From Brachynemurus nebulosus (lineage: Eukaryota > Arthropoda > Insecta > Neuroptera > Myrmeleontidae), in assembly GCA_035578155.1 (NCBI GenBank), contig JAPWDM010000016.1, positions 644,001 to 708,000 of the forward strand: DNA of 64,000 nt. Direction: 5' to 3'. Numbering within the stretch: position 1 is the first letter of the stretch; each line of letters starts with the position of its first letter. Below, one piece after another: positions 47,146-62,025 of the stretch. Under the pieces are notes generated by a model that saw only the letters and a program-made list of their open reading frames with translations, did not search any database and was not told where the DNA came from. A program made the position numbers and the translations under genes.

Positions 47146-49436
47146 CACAGGCCTGCGAATTTTAAGTCATGTCACCCTCTTTTGAATTTGATGACTGTAC
47201 TTAGGGTATTTTGGTATGCTGATTACGAAAAAAATATTCAAAAAATTCCAGCTCGTCAGAATTTTTAGATATTAGGTATTAAAATTTTTGACTAAAATTA
47301 CCTAGGTCGACCAAGTCAAGAATAGATTATACATATTTATTTATTTGCTATCTAATAAAAAGTCATTACATAGTTGTAATTGGCTTTTAGGAACACATTC
47401 TCATCAATGGTTTTATTAAATGAAACCTAATTAACTAACAAGTAAAGGTCCCGAGGCCGGACCTATCGATTTTGATGAAACTTAAATACCTTGTAGAAGA
47501 CTAAAAACTAAGGGACACGTATTTTTTTTTATCTGCGGAAAAACGGTTTGAAGGGGTGAAATTGCCCTCCAAAAATTGGGGTAAAAATTTAATTTTTCAA
47601 ATATCTCGAAAACAGTAAGAGATAGAGCAAAAGTTTAAATTGGCGATATTACTCTTTTTTAAAGAGCTATCTATTGATATGCAATTTGTTCAAATTACAT
47701 CAACAGGGGTGGTTGGGGGTTAAAATTAGGGGGTTAATTTTGCAAAAAGGGGGTGAAAAATAAACAGTATAAAAATTTTGTTTACAGATTTGAAATCTAC
47801 GTCAAAAAATCTAATTGACCTGTTTTTGCTCAATATCCTAATATTAAATCTAGGGGTAGTTAACTAGAGGGTGACTATGTCGAATAATCGTACTATTTGG
47901 GTATTTCAAGAAGTTCTTCTTCATGAAAAATAGCTTAAGACAATTAGAATAACGTAGAAATGAAATTCTCGAATTCAAAATTGAGTTTGAGCAACATTGG
48001 AGAGGGGGTGAGTCACCCTCTTAAATTACATACTAGTTTATATACACTAATTTTTGCTATTAACACACTGATAGTGGGTAAAATAATGTTACAATAAGTG
48101 GTTCTGAAGTTGGACTAAAATGAAATTCTCGAATTCAAAATTGAGTTTGAGCAACATTGGAGAGGGGGTGAGTCACCCTCTTAAATTACATACTAGTTTA
48201 CATACACTAATTAACACACTGACAGGGGGTAGTAATGTCACAATAGATCGTTCTGAAGTTAGACTATCGTATGTAAGGTTTTTATTAGGTTTCGTTATTT
48301 TAGGTTAGGTTATGTAATTTTCGGTATCGATAATTTTCGATAAGGAAAACAATAATATCCATTAAAAAACAAACCTAATAAAGACCTTACATATGATAGT
48401 CCAACTTCAGAACCACTTGTTGTGACATTATTTTACCCACTATCAGTGTGTTAATAGCAAAAATTAGTGTATATAAACTAGTATGTAATTTAAAAGGGTG
48501 ACTCACCCCCTCTCCAATGTTGCTCAAACTCAATTTTGAATTCGAGAATTTCATTTCTACGTTATTTTAATTGTCTTAAGCTATTTTCCATGAAGAAGAA
48601 CTTCTTGAAATACCCAAATAGTACGATTATTCGACATAGTCACCCTCTAGTTAACTACCCCTAGACTTAATATTAGGATATTGAGCAAAAACAGGTCAAC
48701 TAGATTATTTGACGTAGATTTCCAATCTGTAAACAAAATTTTTATATTGTCTATTTTTCACCCCCATTTTGCAAAATTAACCCCAAAATTTTAACCCCCA
48801 ACCACCCCTGTTGATGTAATATGAACAAATTGCATATCAATAGATAGCTCTTTAAAAAAGAGCAATATCGCCAATTTAAACTTTTACTCTATCTCTTACT
48901 GTTTTCGAGATATTTGAAAAATTAAATTTTTACCCCAATTTTTGGAGGGCGATTTCACCCCTTCAAACCGTTTTTCCGCAGATAAAAAAAAATACGTGTC
49001 CCTTAGTTTTTAGTGTTCTAGAATATATTTAAGTTTCATCGAAATCGATAGGTCCGGCCTCGGGACCTTTACTTGTAAGTGACATATCTGTATGTTGGAG
49101 AAAAAAGGTGAATTTTAAGGTCATCCGCTAATGAGCTCATTATTGAAGGTAATTTATTTTTTTCTATTCAGTTTTAATTGATACCTCAACCTCTCAAAAC
49201 GGTGCTAACGGGGCCGTACTTATACAAACTAAATAAATAAATAAAAATGCGTAATCTATTCTTGACTTAGTCGACTTAGATAATTTTTGTCAAAAAATTT
49301 TAATACCTAATATCTAAAAATTCTGACGTGCTGGAATTTGTTGAATATTTTTTTCGTAATCAGCGGACCAAAATACCCTAAGATCAGTCATCAAATCCAA
49401 AAGGGGGTGACATGACTTAAAATTCGCAGGCCTGTG
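47146..49436. mobile_element. CACAGGCCTGCGA MITE, copy A, interrupted
   Basis: Ends CACAGGCCTGCGAATTTTAA in both directions, flanked by TA. About 645 bp of its own sequence is split by the foldback element at 47438-49076. The uninterrupted relative at 49467-50102 shows the original arrangement. Confidence 0.8.
47438..49076. mobile_element. Foldback element nested in MITE copy A (1,639 bp)
   Basis: Termini ACAAGTAAAGGTCCCGAGG on both strands. Arms of about 0.7-0.8 kb (47438-48265 and 48385-49076) are inverted copies; the left arm contains a tandem duplication of about 200 bp beginning TGAAATTCTCGAATTCAAAA (47959 and 48120). No transposase. A single-arm copy lies at 33123-33470. Confidence 0.85.
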
Positions 49437-49466
49437 TAATCGATATTCATTAAACGTACGTAGGTA

Positions 49467-50102
49467 ACACAGGCCTGCGAATTTTAAGTCGTTTCACCCC
49501 CTTTTGGATTCGATGACTGATCTTAGGGTATTTTGGTGCGCTGATTACGAAAAAAATATTAAAAAATTTCCAACACGTCAGAATTTTTAGGTATTAGGTA
49601 TTAAAATTTTTGACTAAAATTACCTAAGTCGACTAAGTCAAGAATAGATTACGCATTTTTATTTATTTCCTTAGTTTGTATAAGTACGGCCCCGTTAGCA
49701 CCGTTTTGCGAGGTTTAGGTATCAATTAAAACTGAATAGAAAAAAATGAATTACCCTCAATAATCAGCTCATTAGCGGATGACCTTAAAATTCACCTTTT
49801 TTCCCCAAAATAAAGATATGTCACTTAATTAATTAGGTTTCATTTAATGAAACCATTGATGAGAATGTGTTCCTAAAAGCCAATTACAACAATTTAAAGA
49901 CTTTTTATTAGATTGGAAATAAATAAAAATGCGTAATCTATTCTTGACTTCGTCGACGTAGGTAATTTTAGTCAAAAATTTTAATATCTAATATCTAAAA
50001 ATGCTGACGTGCTGGAATTTTTTGAATATTTTTTTCAGCGCCCTAAAATCTATCAAAGTCAGTTGTCAAATCTTAAAGGGGGAAACCATCGCAGGCCTGT
50101 GT
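49467..50102. mobile_element. CACAGGCCTGCGA MITE, copy B, intact (636 bp)
   Basis: Inverted relative to copy A and uninterrupted; ends ACACAGGCCTGCGA and TCGCAGGCCTGTGT with TA on both sides, suggesting a Tc1/mariner-type element. It is separated from copy A by 30 bp. Confidence 0.8.
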
Positions 50103-53711
<3,609 letters not shown>

Positions 53712-53716
53712 TATAG

Positions 53717-54051
53717 GGGAACTGCTCCTAAAAGAAAGTCATATCAGTAACTATATTGTCATTTAGGTAACATTGTAAGTATCTATGTATGGTGACTTTC
53801 GTAGACCAAAACGAGGCAGTTATAGAAATACAATAGAAAATTGTCCAAAATATGTTTAAATGCGTCTTTTAGACATGTAAAATATAGTAATCCTTGGATT
53901 TTAATACTTTACATGGTAATAAATAAAGCACACTGAATTCACATTTTCTCGCAATTTTCTATTGTATTTCCATAATAGCTTCTTTTTGTACCTACAGTGG
54001 TACCTAAATGACAATATAGTTACTTATTTGATTTTCTTTCAGGGGCAGATT
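53717..54051. mobile_element. Small foldback MITE (about 335 bp)
   Basis: Inverted ends of about 50 bp share CAGTAACTATATTGTCATTT-like sequence (53753-53765) and its complement (54003-54025), continuing into AGAAAGTC and the outer GGGGAACTGC/GGGGCAGATTCC edges. No coding sequence. Confidence 0.7.
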
Positions 54052-54129
54052 CCTTGCATCTGATTATACTTTTTTTCGATTTTCTCCTTGATTATCTCGA
54101 AAACTGTAGTAGAAAAAAATACTTTATTA

Positions 54130-54133
<4 letters not shown>

Positions 54134-54223
<90 letters not shown>

Positions 54224-54677
54224 CCACGTGAGTTTCTTGAGAGTTGCCATTTCTATTAAAACCAAATTTTTATGATAGAAATTGTACTGGAAAAGGTTCT
54301 TTTCTTGGAGGTAATGGAACTGTTACCAATAAAAACACTATCGGTTGAAGTAGCCTCAAGTACATATGCATATTTTTAAAGCCTAACTAATAAATTTGTG
54401 AAAAATTAAAAAAATTAAACTTGGGTAAAAAAATCTTTTTTGCTCATTTATGTGGTTAATTAATGAATTAGATCAGTTTTATCGAGAAATTAATATATAG
54501 TCTCATTTAAAAATCTATACGTTTGTATCATAGCTCGAAAACCATAAGAGCTAGAGAGCTCCTGAGTATAGCAATTGGTTGCCCCCGTCGATATCTACAA
54601 CTCTTATTTAAATAATTTTTCGATTAAATCAGCGGTTTGGCTGTAATAAAAATGGCAACTCTCGAAAAACTCGCATA

Positions 54678-54743
<66 letters not shown>

Positions 54744-54763
54744 ATATATATATATATATATAG
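54134..54763. repeat. Two (TA)n tracts bounding an inverted-end element
   Basis: TA tracts lie at about 54134-54222 and 54679-54763. Between them is a segment of about 455 bp whose ends match in inverted orientation around CGAGAGTTGCCATTTTTATT. Confidence 0.75.
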
Positions 54764-55934
54764 TGTCTTTCATAAAGTTCGCACCATATGGGAAACTTTT
54801 TTACTATTGATATTTTGAAAAATATTTTGATGGGATTAGTTGGTGCATCGGTTGGAATGAAAAAGTAACTAAACACATTTCACCTCCCACTTACTATTTG
54901 GCGGGAAACCGGAAATTTCAAATTTGTGAATTATGAAAAATGGTAATAATTTCAAAGTTACTGATTCAAAGATATTGGTCACTTCTTCATGAAATTTTGG
55001 CATCGTATCAAAATTGGATCTAGTAAACATATTCCGACTGCTAAATACCATAATCTGCAAAAATAACGTCCAAAACTAAGATTTTCCAAAATACGACTTT
55101 AAGTAGCCCTAAATTCAAAATAATTTTAGGTATGCTAGCAAAATAAAAATTATTCCATTTTTTGAGATCTACTTATTCATAAAACCACAATTATCATCAA
55201 AATGTTGTCACAGATATTGGTCTCTTAATAGAAAAATTTAATTTTGTACTAATAAAACACGTCTGTGTAACATTTGAGTTTTGATAATCATGAACAATTA
55301 TTATTACTATATTTTCTTTATAGTTAGTTGCAAAGATACTTATTACGCTAATTTCATAGAAAAATTACCTAAGAATAATTCAAATAAACAATATCTCAGT
55401 CCTTTAAAATTACTAAAATTTTTGGTAATATTATCTAACATCTTATTAATAAAATTTATTATCAATATAGCCATGATACACAAAATTCACAGCAATATTG
55501 ATAATATTAATGGCTATAATTTAAACGGTCAGTGGAAAACTACAGTTTTGGTCAGTAAAAAAATGGTATGTTTAATAACAAATTTGGCTGTAAAATGTAA
55601 GCAGTAAAAAAAAATACAAACGGGCAGTAAAATATTTTGAAATGAGCGGTTCAATAAATATTTGGCTTGTTAAAAATCCAATTGGTCAGTAAAATTAATA
55701 ACAAGTAGCTTGTGAGCAGTTATTAAATCGAAATTGGTCCGTTGAGAATCTTGAACTAAGTGGTAAATAATTACCTTTTCCCCAAAAATGCGGTTTCAGT
55801 GGTGAATTAACCAAAACTAACCTAAAGTAATCTAAATTAACCTAAACTAACTTAAATTAACCTTAACTAACGTCACCACCTAGTTTTTATATCGAAGTCG
55901 AAGTATATTGTCAAAACCAGTTTTGGGCGCAATC

Positions 55935-57705
55935 AATTACATGTAATCCGATTATTTGTAACCAGATTACATGTAATCGCGATTAGATGTAATCCCGATC
56001 AAAAGTAATCGGATTATATGTAATCGCGATTATATTTTATTACGATTACATTTCTTTAATGTAATTGCAATTACATGTAATCCAATTACTTGTAATCGCG
56101 ATTACATTTAATTTTATTATAGGGAATCTTATTACATGTAATCGTGGTTACTTGTAATTAAATTACAAATTACTTTTACTAGTATCCAATAAGTACATAA
56201 AGATGCATAAGTAGGTAACTGCGGGTAATAACGCCTGGCTAAGGGAGATCTTAAATAAAATGGAAAATACTACAGATAATAAACTTTTTTTATTAAAAAA
56301 TCAACTCCAAAAGTGTCAGTCAACCAACAAAAAAATTTAAATTGGGAAAATGTTGGATTAGAAAATATTTAACATTTTTGAAAACTCTGTTCTTAGGCCT
56401 TATTTTACTATGGTAGGATATTAAGGCTTATAATAAAAAATCAACAAAAAATGACAGAAAAAAACAAAAACTAAAATTCTAAACAATATTTGGTAAGAAT
56501 CTTCATCATTGTCATCAAAATCCAAGGAATAAACCGTACGCTAGCAGCTTCTTTTAATACGCTTAATTGATATTTGACCAGAATGAACGTTTGCTTCGGA
56601 TGTTGATATAATACGTGATGAATACGGCTTTGGTGAGTTGGCTTTTTATCCTTAACTACCAGAGATCATTTTCATTGGAACTTCAGACAATTTTGAGAGT
56701 GTAAAACAGTTACAGGTATTAGGAGCATTATAAAGCTTATGTGTAATTTTGATAGGCCTTATTTGCCGCCGACACTCAAGTATATAAAGAAAAAAAAATT
56801 TTAATTTTTTTTGACATGAAAATTATTTAATGAAGTGAATTAACAAAAAGAAGAACTGAAGAACAAATTAGGTGAACAGAAAATAATTAGCAGCATTAAT
56901 ATTATAATTACTTAAGATAATTTTCGTTGAAATTTTATTATTATCAAATCTCATCTTATGATATATGGCTCTTTACTGGAGACAACACGCGGGATGGTGA
57001 CAAGTGATGCATGCGTTGCAACTTGTTTGTGTCTGAGGCTTGCATGCGTGAAACATTGATACGACTGTACGAATATTTAATCGATTTATGAATTTTAGAC
57101 CTTATTACCCACAGTTACCTTATTTCTGTTCTCCTAATACTAGTAAGGTATTAAAAAACTGTTTGGGATATCAAAGCGTCGAAATAGTTTTGAAAGAAAC
57201 ATACTAACACTTACCTGCGGCTTCACCCGCGTGGCAGTAGCCGGGCTGAGAGGGTTTGCAGGTTCCAACACACACTACGTCGTCAAAAGTATGGGGACAC
57301 GTTAACACAGGGGGCACACCTTTGATACGACAGTGTACAACATCGCTAATTACAGTACCGCCTCAAAAATGTCGGCACTTCTGGGTTAAGGTATCCCCAT
57401 ACTTTTGATGACGTAGTGTGTGCTAAAGACCCTACCTTTATTTTCTCTTTAACCTAATTTTTTCACTATCGAATTTTGTTAATTCATATATAGCAGATTT
57501 ATTCATATTTATATCTTGAGCAAAAGTAATCGTAATTTTGTAATCAAATTACTGAAACGATTACAAATCACGATTACAAAATGTAATTCTAATCAAAAAT
57601 CTTAGATTACATTTTGTAAATGTAATTTGTAATCAGAAAAAACAGTTTGAATTTTGTAATCCTAATTTGTAATTTATAATTTGATTACATTTTGCCCAAC
57701 ACCTG
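55935..57705. mobile_element. Nested element with ATTACATGTAATC clusters at both ends
   Basis: Left end GTTTTGGGCGCAATCAATTA and right end TTTTGCCCAACACC are imperfect inverted repeats. Next to each are clusters of the palindromic word ATTACATGTAATC (55937-56160) or ATTACAAATTACAAT-like words (57525-57700). The interior has no recognised gene. Confidence 0.5.
57269..57422. mobile_element. 154-bp MITE
   Basis: 29-bp inverted ends with one mismatch, beginning CACACACTACGTC and continuing TCAAAAGTATGGGGA. Confidence 0.75.
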
Positions 57706-57709
57706 TCAA

Positions 57710-57970
57710 AACTAACTACACTAACCTAACCTTAACTAACCTCACCACCTAGTTTTTACATCAAAATAGAAGTATATTGTCAAAACTAACTAAAGTAACC
57801 TAACCTTAACTAACCTCACCACCTAGTTTTTATATCAAAGTCGAAGTATATTGTCAAAACTAACTAAACTAATCTAATCTGAACTAACTTCACCACCTAG
57901 ATTTATTATCAAAGTAGAAGTATATTGTTAAAACTAACTAAGCTAATCTAACCTTAACTAACTTTATTTT
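57710..57970. repeat. Tandem repeat, about 72-bp unit
   Basis: Three to four copies of AACTAACCTCACCACCTAGT followed by GAAGTATATTGTCAAAAC. One more copy is at 55860-55920 and a related segment at 38400-38460. Confidence 0.75.
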
Positions 57971-58937
57971 AAATTTGCGCACTGCGTTGTTACGAAATGT
58001 TATTTATTTTTGGCTCAAATTGTACACTATTTTCAATTAAAATAATGTTTGACTTTTTCTATTTGCTGGGAACTAACAAACTGTTTATTTAACTGTCCGT
58101 TTAGATATTTTATTGGCCATTCAGTTATTTTACTGACCATTTAGTTATTTTATTGACCATTGTAGGATAAAATAACTGACCTAATTCATTTATATTACTG
58201 ACCACGTTTTACTGGTAAAGTTGATTTAATACTGCTCAAAAAATATAATACTGACCGCTTGAATTTTTAACTGACCGATGTAACTGACCAAATGTTTAAA
58301 AATCTGCTCAAATTATTATTTCCCAATATTAATTATAATAATTAGTTAAATATTAAGAAAATTTCTCGCAGTTTTAAAGGACTGGGGGTCATTTATTTGA
58401 TTTATTCTTAAGAGATTTTATATAGAATTAGCGTACTGCATATCTTTACCACAAATTACAAAGAAAATAAAGTGATGATAATTGTTCGTGTTTATTAGAA
58501 CTCCAATGTTACAGAGACCTGTTTTTTCATGACAAAATTAAATTTTTTTATTGAAAGACCAATATCTGCGGCAACATTTTGATAATAACTGTGATTTCAT
58601 AAGTAAGCAGACTTCAAAGATTGGTATAATTTTTATTTTGCTAGAATTCATAAAACAGTTGTAAATTTAGGGTTAATTAAAGTCGAATTTGGAAAAGCAA
58701 ATTTTTGGGCTTTATTTTTCCAGATTATGGTATTTAGCTATCGGGATATGTTAACAAGACCCAATTTTGATATGCTGTCAAAATTTCATGACGAAGTGAT
58801 CAGTACTTTTCAAATTATTACCATTTTTCATAATTCGCAATTTTTAAATCTCCGGTTTCCCGCCAAATAGCAAACAAGGGGTAAGATGTGTTTAGCTACT
58901 TTTTCATTCCAACCGATGCACCAACTAGTCCCATATA

Positions 58938-60167
58938 TACCTAATAATGTTCCTTAAGGTGTTAGAAATATTCTCCTAAACTTTTATTTTAAAAAAATGA
59001 AAAATTAAAAAGTTATGGGCATTTTAGTGCACGTATTTTACTATAATTCAATTTAAAAAAAAAGGTATTTGAGATATTGACATAATAGTTTAGTAGCACT
59101 AAATTGTATCTGTACATTAATTTTAGAATAGACATAAAAAATTTTTAAAAAGAGATTCTTGTAGGGATTGCCGAGGAGAACATTTGTGCAAAATGTTAAC
59201 TCCCGGAAATGTTTTTTTTTATATTATTTAAACAATATAGAAAATTCATGAATAGCGTTTTTTGACTTTTCACCGCTTACGTAGCGAAAACGGTGATAAA
59301 TTCATTAAAAAGTCCCGAATCTTGACTTGTGATATTTATATTTATTATTTAAATTTAGTTCGGTGTAAACATATCATTATCTGGGAATGGTACATATTAT
59401 GCTAAATAACATAACGTTACCATGTACCTTCAATACTGGTCGATTCGTATTTTCTTTCGTTTTGCGAATCCATACATACTAGCGCTTATGCTCTAGTATG
59501 CTATGTGTTTGTCCTATTATTCTGTTCTTGTTCGTACGTTCATATTTTTTTACTGCTTTCCAATAATACGCCTGCGTACTACAAACTCGATATTGCACCA
59601 TGATCATGACTAAATGTAATTTTATCGCCTGTCACTGTTTTCCTTATCGTTTAAAATTTACCGCTGTATCGTTGTATAGTTCGGTTGGTTTACTTTGTTT
59701 GGTTTTATTGGTATAGATTGTTTATTCTCTTTGTAATACACGTCATCAATTTTCTTTCTCTGTTTAGGACAACTTTTCTTATCTTCTCTAATTTTTTTGA
59801 TTTATGGCAATAATAGCCTTTTTGTAATAACTAAATTTGGTCTATATTGTTAAATATATCTTTCTGTTTTCGTATGACGTCATAAATACTTTACAATGTA
59901 GTTATTCACGACAAACGATTTTTAACTACTTTTAAATTACTTAGAAAGAAATGCATAAAATTTTTATTGCGATAACTAAAAAAAAAGCTTAATGAATACT
60001 ACGCCCATTTTTATGCTAATTTTATAAGAATGGCAGCTAGATGTGACCCAGAACCATAAACAAGTTTAATTTATAAAAAAAGGATGTACGTATATAATTT
60101 CTGTTAACAATTATAGTATTTACTCTCTCACTAATATAAAATTCAATTGTTCTGTTTGTAATGACAG

Positions 60168-60236
<69 letters not shown>

Positions 60237-61798
60237 CCCCCCATTTTAGAATGATTTATTACATTTATTTTGTATAGAACAAAATATGAAAGAAGGGTAC
60301 AAGAAAGAACTATACAAATTTTATATAAGAGTAAAAACAAACTTTGAAAAGTTATACTGAATTGTATTAATAAGTATTTGTAGGAAACCTCTTAGAAACC
60401 TTTAATAGGTATAAGTTTCTTTTACTACATCTGTACATGAATTTCTTATATAGTATTGATTAAATAAAAATATCATTATTTAAAACTGTAACACTTGTTA
60501 ACTATAGCTATTATAAGGAGGTTCTTTTAAAAGAAAAAACAAATCTATAACTTAAATCAGTTGAATAAATTGAATCAGCTTTAAACTATTTCTTCCGGAA
60601 TTATGGAAAATAAAAGGAAAAGAAAGTTTGCATCAAAATAAAATTTGTTGAAGTAGCAATGACAGAAGCTAGAATTTTTTCTTCTGATAATAAAACCGTT
60701 TATCTGTACGAAATGTTTTTAAACTTCGATAACTATTTTGAAAAAATAATTTGGTGAAATAACTTTATATGGATTCCGTTGCCCAAATGTCGTTGTGTCT
60801 AGCTAAAAATCTGCTAAATTGTGAATTGTTATTATTAATGGGTATATGTGCATTTTTTATTATAAAATAAAAATTTTTTTAAAGTAGCCTGCTAAAAGTA
60901 TTTCGGACCATCACCTCCATAATATAGTTTTATCGAAACTTAAATTAGATGCATTTTAATATTAACGTAATATTTTATAATACTTAATTACCCTTTTAAT
61001 TGGACCACGTGATTCATTCAAGCCCTAAACTGCGCAACCACTGTTGCATAATCTGTTTCATTTATGGAATTTTGCATAACTCAAGTAGTGACAAAAAAAA
61101 TTTAAATAAAATTACTAAAAAACAAAATTACTTTGATAAAATCTACTATATTTTTGTTTAATGTGTGAAGGCGTTTTCAACCATTACGGCTATTAACGAG
61201 TATTCGTTATGTAAATTTAATATGTAATTATCACAATTATAAAATTGTGCGAGTTTAAAATAACAATTTATTCAAGAACTTGTCCTAAAATTCGTAAACT
61301 GAATCTACCACCAGAGTGCAACAATCAATAGAAAATAACTAAATTTTGAGATAAAGATTAATAAGAAGTAATATTTTTTGGAGTAACTTTTAGAAAATAT
61401 TATATTTGCAGTCCTTAAATATACTAAATTAATAAAAGGAATTATATTTGTTTAACATAGATAAACATAGAACCCCAGGCTCCGTTTTTACCTACAACCT
61501 ATTTTAATTGTCTATTACACACCAGTTAATGGTAATAATAATTGGTAGTCCAAGAACCCAGTATAAAAAATATGGTTCATTTTCTTGTGAATGAAAATCA
61601 GAAAATAAAATATTAACTATGACAAAAGTGATTTCTCAGAAATGTCTTGCTCAGGGAAATTTCATTTCCGGTCCAAGCAGGTTACCTTCTGTTTGGATAA
61701 ATATGAGTGATGCCAACCTATAATGTTTCAATTGTAAAAAATTTTACGTTTCAGTGTAAATTTTTTTTTTAAATTTTGGTCCAACTTACAATTAGTGG
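58938..61798. other. AT-rich stretch, no gene
   Basis: A (TA)n tract lies at 60171-60232. No gene or clear element termini recognised. Confidence 0.5.
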
Positions 61799-61799
61799 G

Positions 61800-61930
61800 A
61801 ACTAGAAATGTCAATTCTCCAAAAAAAAGATCGATTTTTGGATCGATTTAAATTCGATTCAAAATCGATTCAAAAAAAAATTGGCTAAAAAAAATCGATT
61901 CTGTGAGATCGATCTAAAAAATCGAAATTT
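61800..61930. repeat. ATCGATT-rich low-complexity block
   Basis: Six or more GATCGATTT/AAATCGATT words in alternating orientation. Confidence 0.6.
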
Positions 61931-62025
61931 TGAACAGTTTAATAAAATTAGCTGATAATTTTTGTTTAAGGGACTTACTTGATAGTACATAGGTAATATC
62001 GGTAATATCGTGTAAAACACCTTAC

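Larger units (their letters stand above)
54832..58937. repeat. 4.1-kb inverted-repeat structure with nested elements
   Basis: Left arm from 54832 (GGGATTAGTTGGTGCATCGG) and right arm ending at 58937 pair over about 620 bp with moderate divergence, continuing inward as tandem GGTCAGTAAAAT-like words (55525-55740) mirrored by ATTTTACTGACC-like words (58085-58305). Inside lie AACTAACCTAACC-rich repeats, an ATTACATGTAATC cluster and a small MITE. A 108-codon open frame at 55281-55607 lies in this structure and shows no family match. Confidence 0.65.

Noticed and set aside
55281..55607. 108-codon frame MIIMNNYYYYIFF
   Set aside because: AT-rich low-complexity translation within an inverted repeat, with no family motif.
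55800..57970. Telomere-like AACCTAA words
   Set aside because: They are irregular and embedded in a 72-bp unit with other sequence, unlike the uniform TTAGG repeats of insect telomeres.
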